Shown here piece by piece: positions 43,615 to 55,941 of a DNA stretch of 64,000 nucleotides; within the stretch, counting starts at the first letter, position 1, and each line of letters opens with the position of its first letter. The stretch is taken from contig OU342816.1 of the NCBI GenBank assembly GCA_910591455.2, positions 4,358,476-4,422,475 of the forward strand, read 5' to 3'. The DNA comes from Pholis gunnellus. Lineage: Eukaryota > Chordata > Actinopteri > Perciformes > Pholidae. Position numbers and translations under genes: made by a program. The notes under the pieces are model-generated. The model searched no databases and was not told where the DNA came from. It was given only the letters and a program-made list of their open reading frames with translations.

Positions 43615-44839
43615 ATCTGGTTAGGGGCGTGTGCAGAGGTTTCCTGTGCTTTTATTGACTCTGTCTGTCTGATGGCTTATTGTGTTTGACTGGAGATGAG
43701 AGGATGAGGAGGAGAATTCCTCGGGGACATAAATGTACGTCTTAAATCGGGAAGCATTTGATTAAACCCTCATGTATGTAATGGTATCTGCATATATTAT
43801 TAGAGCATTTCATGGGCTTCTATAATATTCATGGGATTTCAATTGAAATCGCTGAAAGGAAACAAATCCCGAGTTGACTGAATATTTCAGAGGAAAAAAT
43901 ATTCTCATACCAGAGTTTAATCACATCGACACTATGTCACAGATAACCTGATGCGCTGTACAGTAACAGTATATCTGTGTACTAAGCAGATATAATACTC
44001 TTTCTTCTGTTCTCCACCAACTAGCTGAAATAGAATGAAAGTACAGGATGGTTCAGTCCTGTGGTTAAGGTGGACTTGTAGTATCATAAAATTCATAATT
44101 GGACAATTTCCTCATATTTAATTATTTTGAAGATCATTTAATCCTGATGAGACTGAGGTCATCCTCTAGTTATTTTCTTCATGGAGAGCTGCAGGAATGA
44201 GTTCTAATACCTGGAAATTGGTTATTATTGCACTTCCTGTTCCCTCATCTCAAAGTCAAAGTGTTTTATGAATGGTTTTTTTGTTTGGAATTTAAAAAGA
44301 AAGTGAAGTCACGTGACCGTGGTGGAGTTCCTTTATAGAGTTCCTTTATATATTTTCTGTAATAATCCAAAATCAAATGGCAGAATTCCAATTGGATTTT
44401 TCTTGAGTGTGATGCTAACTTCCTGTTAGCCTACTAAAATACTTCATCCCTGCAGCGCCTCTATAATGTAGCCACTTAAGTAAAGGCTACTCAAACATCA
44501 TGGCTTCAGCTTCTCATGCTGTTTATCATCATCTGGAATAGTTACTGGAGCACAAAAGTGTTTTTACTGATTACCTCCCTCCTTTTGAAAGGGAGCTGCT
44601 AATCAGTGAACTCTTCTAGTGGAGTCCTAGACTGGGAGTGAAAACCTGGATTGTCTGAGCCCCCTCCACGGTTCTCACATTTGAGATCCTTCGAGTTAAA
44701 GAGAGCAGTCACGTAACGGACAGATCCGCCGCCTGCGCCCCGACAGTGGACCGCAGCAGTCAGCACAATATTCAGCCAAGTCAAACAGCTGACATGTGGC
44801 AGTGGCATCCAGCATCAACACTGCATCTTGAACCGAGTC
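43615..44839. other. Non-coding, no recognised feature
   Basis: Unique AT-leaning sequence. No gene, RNA or clear repeat. Confidence 0.45.
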
Positions 44840-44965
44840 CCGGTCTGCCTTCACCGGAGGGCAGAGCAGGTGCCAGCTGTGAAACTAATTAGTTCTGAGA
44901 GCCGATAAAAAGGACACCTCACTGATATGAGAATCCCTGAGACAAAAGTTACCTCAAAACTGCTC
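44840..44965. promoter_or_regulatory. Candidate conserved non-coding element
   Basis: Repeat-free block with GCAGGTGCCAGCTGTGAAAC (two E-boxes), ACTAATTAGTTC (palindromic homeodomain core), GCCGATAAAAAGGACACC and CACTGATATGAGAATCCCTG packed into about 120 bp. It has an enhancer-like look. Conservation was not tested. Confidence 0.3.
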
Positions 44966-45334
44966 AAGTACGCCGGTGCATTGCTTAAGAAACGTCATCA
45001 AAGGCTATGATATCACAGTAATACAGATATTTGATTTAACTGTAATATTATAATCTGGATTATTGCCTCAGTGTGCAACGTAGCCTCAGAAAAGAGTTTG
45101 TATGACATCTTACGAATAGTTACTCCTAATCTTTTGAATTTACGCCGTTTTTTCAAAATAAACTTACATTTTGGAAAGATTGTGGTTTGGGTTAAAATGA
45201 CTAAAGATGTGGCGTTCCTCGAGTATGGAACAAATAAATCAACGTTCTGGTTTAACACGGGACAGGAACAGCAGACCAAGACCTGCCCGCTACCCTGATT
45301 TCATGTGGATTACATAGGAACTGATTATGTGGGC
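44966..45334. other. Non-coding, no recognised feature
   Basis: Two short overlapping opposite frames, no domain. Confidence 0.4.
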
Positions 45335-45357
45335 TATATATATATATATATATATAT
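45335..45357. repeat. (TA)n microsatellite, about 11 units
   Basis: Uninterrupted TA dinucleotides. Confidence 0.95.
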
Positions 45358-45584
45358 AAATTACAGTACATTTCCTGAAGTGTAATATACATTACAAATA
45401 TTGTATTGTAGTCAAGAAGACGGTGGTGGATACAGAATACACATAGAAACAGGGTTTTTATATTCCAATCTTTACTTCAGTGTTTAATTTAAAGAAAAGA
45501 AAAAGATCCTTCCAGCTCATGTAATTGTGTGTGGTTTATATCTAGAAGCAGGAACCTCTTTAGGATCTCAAGTACTTTTGTTTT

Positions 45585-45990
45585 ACTAAAAGGGACCAGG
45601 GTCCCAAAGACTGTCCCTGGTCCTCGCATGCTTTCAGATGGCCCAGAAAACTCTCAGGGTTCGGTTTGATGAACTGAGAGACGCTGATTGAGCAAACACA
45701 AACCTCCAGGCTGCTCCGGCTACTTCAGCAGTAAGCAGGCCGAGGTGCTGCTGAAATCGATAGTCGGGGTGGACATTTCTTGCAGTGCTTATCGACATAA
45801 AATGCTGTGTGTTTCCCGACACGTCTACTAAAGTTTATTTTTTTATCTCAGGGACTTTTTTTCCAGGGACGAGGAACATTTTGAGCATTGTGACCGTAGG
45901 GACCAGGGTCTAAATTCAGTTCTGGGGGCATTTTACCCCCCAAATGGTCCTAGTTCTGAATATACAGGAATCTTCAGGGTGGGGTTTGCA
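45585..45990. mobile_element. Possible degraded DNA element (GGGACCAGGGTC words)
   Basis: AAAGGGACCAGGGTCCCAAA and GACTGTCCCTGGTCCTCG near 45590-45630 recur as GTAGGGACCAGGGTCTAAAT near 45897 and AATGGTCCTAGTTCTGAATA near 45943. GTTCCTTTAGTTCCTGGGG near 46850 may be further related sequence. The repeated GGGACCAGG words and the TTCAACTCGTGTAGCGCC region hint at a fish DNA transposon relic. Class and limits are unclear. Confidence 0.35.
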
Positions 45991-46963
45991 GGGATTACAG
46001 TCAAACTGGTCAAACACACCCAGCGCTGCTGCTTCAACTCGTGTAGCGCCTTATTCATAAAACAAGGAGGTACTCTACTCTAGATTTTGGGAGGGGGGGG
46101 GCGCATGTCTCTTTGTCTGATAACATTAACAGCAAATTGAAAAAGACAGAGAGGGCGAGCGGTAGAAGAGACGGTGCTGAGAGCTGAGAATGAGAACAAA
46201 TAAGTTATTTTTCTCATTGTTTGGTTCTAAAGCACAAATAAATAACCATCAGTACTGAACAGATGACTCAGTGTGGAGACAGATGCTGTTAGTTTCATGT
46301 TCCACATCCACATCTTATTCATTACATCCGACGTGCAGCAGTGGATGTCATTAACACAAAACCTATGGGTTTATTTCTTTAGTTTTTTTTTAGATGAAAT
46401 TGCAGCTGCCCTCTTTTCCTGCCACTTCTTTAGATCGCTATGGAAATAAACAATTGGCTGAAGGAACCTTCAGTCCTATAAAAGTAGTTCAAAGGTACCG
46501 GGAACGAAGTCGTGGAAATGCAGCTGAAGAGCTGAAATAAAGAAATTGTGGATTTGTACTCACGCAGGAACACAAATCTCAGAACAGCCAGCAGATTGTG
46601 TGTTCTCTAAGAGACAGGTGACATTTTCAGCGTCTCTTTCCGCCTCTGGGAATCTTTCAAATATCACACGCCAAAGGTAACCACAAAGAAAAACATGATC
46701 CTTTTTGTTGTTGTGTGCGTGAATAACCTGAATAACAGAGCTGTGCTCTAAAAAAACAATCTGTAATCAGTCTATTATCTGACTAATCTTCACCGTTCTT
46801 CAGACGCTGTGGAAACAGTCATTGTTATTTATTTATATCTAGTTCGTGACGGTTCCTTTAGTTCCTGGGGCTGTTTGGTCAGACGGAGATGTTTTGGGGT
46901 TTTAGAGGCTCTAAACGTGGTCTGGGCGTATTCTCCTAGACCTCCCTTCCTCCTGCGGGTCCA
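45991..46963. other. Non-coding, no firm feature
   Basis: Contains a 9-bp G run at 46093-46101. Otherwise nothing identifiable. Confidence 0.4.
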
Positions 46964-46976
46964 GGGGGGGGGGGGG
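46964..46976. repeat. poly(G) tract, 13 bp
   Basis: Uninterrupted G run. Confidence 0.95.
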
Positions 46977-49728
46977 CTGTGATAGAGGCTCACACATGGT
47001 GTGTCACGTTCCTCATTAGACGGAGCTCATTTCCCAGGTGAGGCAGAGAGCGGAGGTAGCAGTCAAACAAGCAGCCAAGGTGAAGTCTGCCGCCTGTGTT
47101 TCTTGGCTTATTTTGGCAAAAGAAAAGAAGCTAATTACAGGCAGCGTAGTTAATTCAGGCCTCCTCCTCCTCCTCTTCCTCCTGCTCCTCCTGCTGCACA
47201 ATCAGGCATCGTCTGAGACTCCCTCCTTGGTGAGAAAGAGTTCTCTTCAACATTGTGCTTCACTGAGCGCGCCCCAAAACGAATGTTGTTGTTTTTGCCG
47301 TTCATGTGTACGTCCCGTTTTGTTGATCCAGAGCGGTATTGTTAGATTCAGAAGTACCTGAGCCTCGTTACCATGGCGCTGTGAATACGTCTATTGTGCT
47401 ATGTGCTGTTTGGCGTTTGTCCCTCTTCAGGTTTTGTAGTTCTTCCTCTCATCTCACTCTCTCGGTGTGTGTAGTGCGATTGGTTTTATTGCTGATCTTA
47501 ACGTGTTTCTGTTAACTTACCTCCATTGTGCGTATGAGAGCGTCTCTCATCAAATGTCCCCGTACCTCCTGCTGGGGACGCTTCCTGAGAAGCGGAGTGT
47601 CTCAGAGCGACCGGCGTCGTGCTCACATGAAAGGAAACGCTTTGGGGACGATTTGTGGCTAAACTCGGTGGAAGTGGGACGGCGTGCACTCGGGTTTCTC
47701 TCTGCAGATGAACGGACCAAAACAACAGATTTCTAATAACAATGCAGTGCTGCGATTGTCTATTATCTCAGCTCATCTGGAGCAAACGAGAAGATAAAGC
47801 ATTAAAAAAAATAGGGAATAATATTTTGTCCAAATTACAATAAGAGTCCCGTTTGTCTGCTCCTGTCTCGGGATCTTTAACAGTCACAAGAAGGCTTCGT
47901 AAAGTATTAAAATGGCTGAATTTATTACCATGTTATCTGTGTTTCATTTGAATGAAAGCATGACCACAGAGGATTCTCCTTTTGTTAATGGCCAGAGGGG
48001 CTGCATTTTATTCAGATAACCTCACGGCTCCCACGTCGCAGCCTCAATGAAATATTAATTTTCTTTGGGCTTGTTACTAGGTTACGGCTTCTCCCATTGG
48101 TCCGTGTCGTTAAGAATTTATCAGCTCTGACAAAGGTGGCGACAGCGAAAGAGTTTACGTAGCAGGGTGCTGTCTGAACTATGAGTAAACACGACAACGC
48201 CTCGGCCGTAGATCACATGACCCGTATGCTACAGCAGCAGCAGGGCTTTCTTCTCCTCTCTGTAGGAACATTTCACCACATCAACAGATAACACGTCGAT
48301 AGCCGTTGTAGAAATCACAAAAGTAAAAAATATAAACTCAACAACAGATACTTTTGAGACAGGAATTGAAGGTTTCTCTGCAATCTTGATTGGAATTGGT
48401 TTCATAATGACTGCAGGCCATGTTGAAGAGATTGCCATGACATGTACAATACACTGTTTACATTCTTTTTGACTGATGGAGAAATCTAACAAATAAGCAA
48501 TAATTAATAAGTTGATTGCTAAGTTGGCCTGAGGTGTTGAGCTGCTGTGGTTATTATTGAGATGGGTTTCAAAATGTAAACCTTGGGTTTTGGGACTTTT
48601 TCTTTTATGCTCAGAGATTCAAAATGTACACGATGCATTGTCCACTACATTCATGATGTATCAGGCAGTGGTAAAAAACCCGACAAAGCAAACAAACGTG
48701 AACATTTTGAATGTTGAATGACCGTACTTGCTCTCCACGTGGTCACTTAAAGGAAGTGGTTGTGGACAGAATGCTCTTTGTCTCCGTCAGAGTGATGTTC
48801 TGAGTCTTTCTAATTATTTTCAATGAGTGTTTTTCTGCTCTATGCGCATCACGTTTTCACAGAAGTGCCCTGAAGGCATCGTGTTGGGACATTTTTTTGG
48901 ACTCTGGGCGGAAAACGTCTTTTGTGTGTTTTTTTTCTTTTGCTGGATCCCTGGAGCTGTACGACTCCACCGACCGTAGTCTCAATGATCTGAACACAAA
49001 ACAGCAGGAAGGCTACTCAGTGGCGTAGTTTAGATTTAGGGCAACGATGCAAGAAAAAGACGCAGCAAACTACAAAAATAGCTCCGTTTTGATTGGGCAA
49101 CAAAGGGGCGGTGTGGTGCGCCTCGTGTCCCGGTCCCTGAATCACACAGGTGTCTTTTTATGAGGTCGGACTTGAACAAATCTAAATTTATCCTTTAAAT
49201 TTGATGTTCAACAGCCCTGATGCAGAAAGCATTCCTGACTAAGGCCCGATCCCAATCCCACCACTCTGGAGGACTTTGAGGCTGTGAGGGTTTAGTTCTG
49301 TCCCGCTGTCAGATCGCTGAGCGTTTGAGGCTCTCTGGCAGACATTTTGAGCCCTTTATGAACCCTTTATGTAAGTCAGCATTAGATGCAGACTTTGTGT
49401 GAGGGAATTACCCACAATTCATTGCAATGTGACGTTAAACACGAGGTAACCAGTGAAAGCACGGAGACGTAAACAAAGAGGACGGCACAGGTGTGTTCAT
49501 GTTTAATATAGTCATATTAAATGGACTCCGAAACATTAAGGATTAAAGATGGAACATAAAAACACATGAAATCAGAGGATATTTATTTATTTATTCATCA
49601 AACTTTTAATTTTGTCATTGAAGCTGTTTTGAGAAAAACGAGAAAATAGATTATTTGAAATGACGTCTTATCTTGTGAGGAAGGAGTCTGGAAGTACAAA
49701 GTTAAAATAAACACCCTCCATTGTACAT
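46977..49728. other. Non-coding; conserved-looking block near 48.0-48.13 kb
   Basis: No gene supported. A pyrimidine (CTC)n-like patch lies at 47160-47200. At about 47985-48130 repeat-free sequence with GCAGCCTCAATGAAATATTA, GGCTTGTTACTAGGTTACGG and TTTATCAGCTCTGACAAAGG looks like a conserved element. Around 49230-49440 GGCCCGATCCCAATCCCACC and TTACCCACAATTCATTGCAA suggest remnants of a DNA transposon. Confidence 0.4.
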
Positions 49729-49756
49729 CGTACAATCTGTGATTTGAGATTGTACG
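49729..49756. other. Perfect 10-bp inverted repeat (hairpin)
   Basis: CGTACAATCT, an 8-nt loop GTGATTTG, then AGATTGTACG. No T-run or gene context, so it is a structural oddity rather than a terminator. Confidence 0.8.
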
Positions 49757-50799
49757 TCGCAGTCACAGAGGTTTCTCACAGCTTCATTATTTTAGTTCAG
49801 AACTCTGTGGATTTGGCTTTTCAGGGGTGAATAACCGTGAACACGAGGCTGTGAATGTTCATCTCAGGTGGCTCGATGCCTCTTCTTGTCTCGGGACAAT
49901 ACGCCGCTGCAACACGGCCCCGTTTGCCAAACTGGTGAATTGATTTGCCAGCCAGGATTCCCCCGATTGTGTCTGTGGACTAAAAGCAACAAGGGCCAGC
50001 TCTGCGGAGAGATGAGTTTATTCACCATTCATCGATCAAGCAGTCCGACCAAGATAAAGGAGTGAATGCTGAGCGGAGCAGTGATTCCCACCGAGAGCAG
50101 ACACTGATCCGGTTATAAACGCAGCATCCCTGCTGACCCACCGAGGAGCCAGTGAGAAAATATTAAGGGGAAGTTCACAAGGAAATAAGTAACAGCAAGT
50201 CTTAATCGCTCAATACGATTTGAAGTCGCAATGTACCACAGCAGAGGCTTTTATTGTGAAGGAGCTACAGTCACGGTGGGTAGCTACAGCGCTAACTGAG
50301 TGTTTGACCCTTTTTAGTGGTTTAATCAGGCGTTAACTGCTGCATGAGAGGAAGGGGAAGGAGAAGAAGCGGCCTTAGAGAGACGACGGTCCAGTTTGTG
50401 AGGGTCCCTCTTGCGTGAATAATTCCATCTTCAAAAAGCAAGTGCAAATTAGTCCAGGTGGAATAACAGGAAGTTGGTGGTGGGGCGAGTATTTGTTGGT
50501 GACATGTCTAAGTGGAGTAAAAAAAGGAAGCTGCAGTTAATTAGTTGAGAAACAAGAAGCGATGGTTTGAAAAGACAGAGAGCAAAAAGGATGATTGTGT
50601 ACACAAAGAGGAGGCTGTGTAATTTCATCCTCAACTGGTCATTCCCAGATGTACTATTCTAAAACGATAGTCAGTTAATTCACTTTCTGCATCCTTCGAC
50701 TAGTCAGCTAAGACCTTCTCCTCCGTGGTTGCAGCTGACTGTTTTGTAATAACCAGGACTTTAGTGTCTCTTTCTACTTCAACCGCTTTCTTCATATCT
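49757..50799. other. Non-coding, no recognised feature
   Basis: Unique sequence without gene or clear repeat. Confidence 0.45.
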
Positions 50800-51115
50800 T
50801 TTGAGGTGAACTTGTATTGAAACAACGCAAAAACAGTTCAAACCAACACAAATTAGCATAGTTTGGTGTCACCAGCCTCCAGAAAAGCTCCGGTGCTTCT
50901 TGTCTTGTCCTCAAAGTTTCTCGGACTCTTTCGGTGGGGAGAGCAGCGTTCTTCCAGATGCTCTTCCAGATGCTCTTCCAAAATCTCTCGTAGGTGTTCA
51001 CATGTGTTGAGATCTGGTGACTTTGAAAGCCAGAACGTACGATGCACATTGGCCCTTGTCTCGTATGAAAGCATCTGCATTCATCAGGTTTTTCTTCTAA
51101 TTTCACAACCATTCA
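50800..51115 (-). pseudogene. Tc1/mariner-like transposase C-terminal relic
   Basis: Reverse-strand translation across about 51035-50985 reads WLSKSPDLNTCEHLREILEE. This matches the W-P-x-Q-S-P-D-L-N-P-I-E-x-L-W block of Tc1/mariner transposases, which carries the last acidic residue of the DDE/D catalytic triad; here the P-I before the E has become T-C and the later W an R. Only about 75-105 codons remain; the DNA-binding domain and the first two catalytic aspartates are absent. An in-frame 12-bp tandem repeat (CTCTTCCAGATG on the + strand, 50950-50978) adds copies of a Glu-Glu-His-Leu unit. It is a dead fragment without inverted terminal repeats. Confidence 0.65.
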
Positions 51116-51135
51116 ATATGGTGTAATGCTGACTT

Positions 51136-51425
51136 AAAGGGCCAGTGTGTTACATTTTGGGGGGAACCTATCAGCTGAAATGGAATATAGTAAATTTAAC
51201 TATGTTTTCATTCGTGTATTATCACCTGAAACTAATAATCATGTTTTTGTAAACTAAGAATGAGTCCTTTACGTCGACATAGGGAGCAGTTCCTCTTCTT
51301 TGAGTCCGCTATTTTACACCGCCATGTTTCTACGGTAGCCTAGAACGGTCAAAATAAACACGGGCTGCCACCTGAAGGCCACCGTAGTTCTCTACGCGCT
51401 TGTGAAACTACGGTAACGTGAGCCA
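51136..51425. mobile_element. Widespread teleost interspersed repeat (AGTGTGTTACATTTTGG type)
   Basis: GGGCCAGTGTGTTACATTTT, GAAATGGAATATAGTAAATT, AACTATGTTTTCATTCGTGT, ATTATCACCTGAAACTAATA, AGAATGAGTCCTTTACGTCG, ACATAGGGAGCAGTTCCTCT, CACCGCCATGTTTCTACGGT, GCCTAGAACGG and GGCCACCGTAGTTCTC. The whole word order follows a well-known fish non-autonomous element. The right end is worn. Confidence 0.78.
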
Positions 51426-51859
51426 CAGAGTGCCAATCTGACTTACTATTCCAACGTCACTACATATTTCTTTCTTTTCTAAGTAGCTTTGTGATGTTTT
51501 AAACTCTCCTTTCTTTGCAAACATTTATTTTTATTTTGAAGTGTTTTGTGTTTAACCACACTCAGCCCAAACCGCGAAATGCCCGATCATGATTAATATA
51601 TTCAAACAAAGGTCATGTACTCTGTCATGTTTAATGCATGAGGTTGAATGTTTCCTTGAAAGATTGCAGCCGTGGCATCAAAAAGTGTTCGGTTCAGCAG
51701 GTTGAAAAGTGGGTAACTCAACAAGGCGTTTGTGTGTCTGGAGTCACTGTTGACGTGTGCTGCAGCTCGCTTTAGAAAATGTGAAATCACGCACATATTT
51801 CCACCTCCACTTGACTGCATGTTGTTGTTTTTTGCAAGCTCCATTTCCCCGTCCTGATA
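51426..51859. other. Non-coding, no recognised feature
   Basis: Overlapping frames on both strands, no domain. Confidence 0.4.
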
Positions 51860-51872
51860 GGGGGGGGGGGGG
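51860..51872. repeat. poly(G) tract, 13 bp
   Basis: Uninterrupted G run. Confidence 0.95.
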
Positions 51873-53040
51873 TATTCCACGACAGTGGCAGGAGGTGACA
51901 GTCGCTCTGACTGCCGTGACAGCGGTAACTGACACTGAGAAACAGCGGCGGTGTTGGTTTATGGTCTATCAATAACGTCACGCTCGCCGCTTGTATACTT
52001 TGTCCTGAGAAACCGGTAGTTTTTATATTTTTATTTTTATTGAGTCTCCCCTCAGGAGCCTTGAGAAGCTCTGGTCTGACAGATCTATTTGGTGGAGGTG
52101 AACACGGCATCAGTAACTCTTTATCACTCCCTTGCACACCCGGCCCTTCCCTCTTTGCTCGCCTTGTTTATCTAATCTCTGTGGGACTGTGGGAGGCTTT
52201 CCGGTCTGCGCCGACTGTGCGGCTCCCTTTGCTGGTGCCGATCCCCTGCATGTGTCCATGTAGGTACAGCTGTCTGATTAGTGTAGTGTTGGCGGTTTGA
52301 GATTGTTGAAAAGGTCAGAGTTCATCGACTGCATTGACTCCAGAGTTCATGGATTTTGTTTCACCTCTCCCTGTTGGATTATTGATCGGATTGCCAATGC
52401 TTAACGAATAATGGCTGCATTCAGGCGTGCGTGTGGCCAAACAAGCACATGCCTCCACAGTTCTGCGTGATCACATCCAGACCGGCAACTCTGAACCCTG
52501 AAGGCTTTGGACTCTGTAGACTGTGACAGACCGGATACTCCAACGGGTAGAGGTGCACAACCTCATGGCTCATTATTGTTCTGAATAATTCCAACCAGGC
52601 AAATAAATACTGTGATTCCGTCGGTTATATTTCCTCACACAGCAACACGGATTTCAACACTGGGCAGCAGTTTCTCCTCAGACTTTTTTGTGGGAAGCAA
52701 CAAATCCTCAAACCTGAATGTCAACATAGGTCATCATGTCACATCCTTCCAAATGATTCATGTCCTGTCTGAGCTTCGAAATCAAAAGCAGGATTGGTTC
52801 CAAGTATTCTCTTTCCCCCTCCACCTCACTACTACTACTACGACGCTCACGCTACTTGCGCTTACCCGAAGAAAAGAAAAACAACAACTTTTCAAAAACA
52901 GCACATCGTAGCTTACGGAGACGCCACGGCCACTGACTGAGTCAGAGAAGACGGAGAAACAACAGAACTGGAAAATCCGTCCTGCTTCCCTTCCCCACAG
53001 TGGCGTCTCAGCGTTTCCACCCGCTTGTTGTCTCAGCGGC
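51873..53040. other. Non-coding, no recognised feature
   Basis: No supported gene. Short frames only. Confidence 0.45.

Positions 53041-53082
<42 letters not shown>
53041..53082. repeat. (TGT)n trinucleotide microsatellite, 14 units
   Basis: Uninterrupted TGT units followed by a GTTTTTGTTTTTG run. Confidence 0.97.
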
Positions 53083-53084
<2 letters not shown>

Positions 53085-54099
53085 TTGTTTTTGATTTCTC
53101 TAGTCTGAACTGATTCTCCCATTTTCATAGTTTTTCTGTGTTTGTTCCCTATTCAGTCGCTCTCATGCAGGTCGTCTTAACGGGAGGCGTTGACACACTA
53201 GTGGCCCTTCAGTTTGTTACCAATGGATTGGTTATTGATTGGTAAAATAAGTTATTTTATTTTAAATAGATTGTTTAATTTCACCATATGGACTTAGTGT
53301 GGTACGTTATATCACACTTGATACCATGTACCTTCTTTGTAAAGAAAATGTACCAATGAAACCAATGATCTGTTGATCTCTATAAATCTAGACTTCATAG
53401 TCTGAGAAACAAATCCTTAAATCATAGATCGAATCAAGAGCTTAAAGTCAAAAGTCATATTGAATCGTGGATTTGGAGACTTGTGACACTCCTAATGTTC
53501 AATGCATGGTTCCAGAAAATAGACATGGAGATTTGCGGTGCTATAACCGTCACCCTGTCTGTCTATTTAATGCATTTGAAGCGGCGACAGATGCTGCTGT
53601 TTTTTTTCCGGTGAGGAGAGCGTCTGGAAGTCCTCCAAAACTAAATGACAAAATATGTTGTTTGTCGTTTCCTTCCAAACGTGTTTTCTGATCTGATTAC
53701 CCAATCTGCACTTCATCGTTTGTCAGCGCCTTCCCAAAGCTGTTACATGTGACCCTTACATAAATGAGTCACGTGACCGTGTGATCTGCCCATGGTTACG
53801 TGGTCACAGGGTTATGGTCTGAAGAAACCGCAGACAGGACGTCAACAGCAGCCGCTCATCAGTACAATGACGTCACACTGCTGCTGGCTTTGCTCCTGAA
53901 TTATCACAGACTACAGTAATAATTCATCTCCGTCACAAGACGCTCTGCTGGAGTTTGTCACCTCATTTATTTTAGAACATTGAACAAACAGAAAATACTA
54001 TCATCTCTAAAAGAAAACAATGATAATATAATAACATGCAAACTCGTGCCTTAGTTTACACTGAAATATAATTCTTGGCACCTTCATTATGGATTATTA
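53083..54099. other. Non-coding, no recognised feature
   Basis: Unique sequence without gene or clear repeat. Confidence 0.45.
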
Positions 54100-54481
54100 C
54101 CATAGACTGTATATAAGAAGTTGACGTTGTCATCATGGTCGTCACCAGAAGTGACCATATCTGGACCGAGGAGGAGTGACGTAGAGACGCCGTATACGTC
54201 TCTGGTAGAGATCTGTCAATCACTGTGTAGCCCCGCCCTAAAGCACACCCTGCTTTATGGTCTGTTTGACTCTAAATGGACCATCATTTACTAAATGAAC
54301 ATCATGCTGTATTGAAGAAGACTTGAAACTAGAGATTGAGACCATAAACTCGTGTTTACAATGTTTACTGAGGTAATAAATCAAGAGAGAAGTAGAGTCA
54401 TTTTCTCATAGACTTCTATACAACCAGAGGAGTCGCCCCCTGGTGGACAGTAGAGAGAATGCAGCTTTAACACATGAAGCA
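54100..54481 (+). repeat. Family 1 dispersed repeat, copy D
   Basis: Has the 5' signature CCATAGACTGTATATAAGAA, then GTTGACG; the segment up to CACCAGAAGTGACCATATCT is internally shortened (the GTGACGTCGCTCAT and GCCATCTTGG parts of copy C are missing). The hairpin region AGAGACGC-CGTAT-ACGTCTCT has one mismatched base. The body is nearly identical to copies C and E through GGTGGACAGTAGAGAGAATG, CAGCTTTAACACATGAAGC. It ends there. Confidence 0.88.
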
Positions 54482-55200
54482 TTGACTATCGTATCGCGAT
54501 GATTTAGCTTTTTATTTGTTTGAAATAATCTTGTAAACTGGAAACAATCCGGTCTCGCGTGTCAAGTTGCTAATCGGACTGTAAACGATGAGCAGAGTAA
54601 CGATAAAAAGGCCAGAGGCTTTTCATCATCAGACCGATAGCCGATTGGGTCAGAGAGCGTTCGTCAGTGTGCTCTGTTTCTCGTGTCATATTAGTGTGAT
54701 TGGCATTGGACAGTGCTTTTAGTGGTAGATGCTGTGATGTAGGTCAATGTCATGTCAGAATGTGCTTTCAACAACTCGAGGCAGGCACTGAATATTGAAA
54801 GTGCACTACAGACAAACATTGACGTTGTGCACCGGTCGATAAGGAGATTTTTGGCTCTATTTTGCATCCATAACATCTTCTTTCAGACTAGTGTTGTTTT
54901 ACTTTTTTGTCTGTAGATTTCTCTCACCAAAAGTAAGCATTTGATAATGCCTCATTTGCATATTGAAACATAAAATGTCAGAAAACCTTTTATGCAATAA
55001 TTAAGTGTCTTTCTGCGAGTCAACTGGGGAAGTTTCTTTGTGATGTATATTAGTTACATTCTTTTATGTTAAACTCCTCAGTTGGCTTTTGTCCCCTCTG
55101 TCGTCCGTCTCTCTTACTTTGTGTAATGTCTTAAATCATTTATGTGTTCATGTACTTGTCTGCACTTGTTTTGGACACACTTTTCTACACAATTAAAATA
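54482..55200. other. Non-coding, no recognised feature
   Basis: Unique sequence; no gene. Confidence 0.45.
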
Positions 55201-55384
55201 AATAAAAATGAAAGCACATTATAAACAAGTACATTTCTTACCCTATTCACTCAGTCTCTCCTTAAAAATCAAAGTCTCACTGGCAAAACAAGAGAAACAA
55301 TCTGCGGTAGAACTGCAACCTTAATGAAAGGTCCTGTTTGTAACACGCTGACATACATAAAGTATTATACATTACATTTGAAGC

Positions 55385-55640
55385 CTTTGTGTGGCGTTGG
55401 TCTCCATATATAAACGGGAACTACAACGTTTTGGCAGTTTTCATGGACTAATCACCGTTAAAATGCCTTTAATGAAGCAGAAAAGCAAGAGGCAAAGATC
55501 CCCAGAGACAGGATTGAAATGTTTAGCAGGAAATATGGTCTTTAATGTGATTATCACCAGATATATATACCGACAGCCCGCTACGGTGACGGTGTATTTG
55601 ACGATTATGAGTTAAATACACTGTCCCCCATCACTGTTAA
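55385..55640. promoter_or_regulatory. Candidate conserved non-coding element
   Basis: Repeat-free, with ATGGACTAATCACCG, TTTAATGAAGCAGAAAAGC, AGGCAAAGATCCCC, TTTAGCAGGAAATATGGTC, TTTAATGTGATTATCACC in sequence. It is the left member of a repeat-poor island to 59.7 kb. The appearance is that of a deeply conserved enhancer; the short open frame across it is not convincing. Untested by alignment. Confidence 0.3.
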
Positions 55641-55759
55641 TGCTTCTTAGAGGGATATTCCGAGCTTGTTGTTTTTTACAGGACTTTTTTATAGCAATCG
55701 GAGAAACGGCTTTGAGTTTATGAGCCTGCTGTATTCTGCATACACAGGGGCTCCCGACC

Positions 55760-55920
55760 CGATCTCCTTCTCTCATTTCTCCGCTTTCTGCTGATGCGTT
55801 TCTGCCGCATTAGTCTGCATAAAGCATGAAGTCTCTTTTGCATCGCCGTCCCGAGGCGTGAATGAGAGGCAGTGGCCATACATCTGAGCTGCATTACTAC
55901 TACCGCAGCCTTTCATTTGA
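55760..55920. promoter_or_regulatory. Candidate conserved non-coding element
   Basis: Repeat-free block with GCATTAGTCTGCATAAAGCA and CTCTTTTGCATCGCCG (octamer-like TTTGCAT) followed by GAATGAGAGGCAGTGGCC, ending at an 18-bp T run. Regulatory-looking only. Confidence 0.25.
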
Positions 55921-55923
55921 CTC

Positions 55924-55941
55924 TTTTTTTTTTTTTTTTTT
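55924..55941. repeat. poly(T) tract, 18 bp
   Basis: Uninterrupted T run. Confidence 0.95.
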
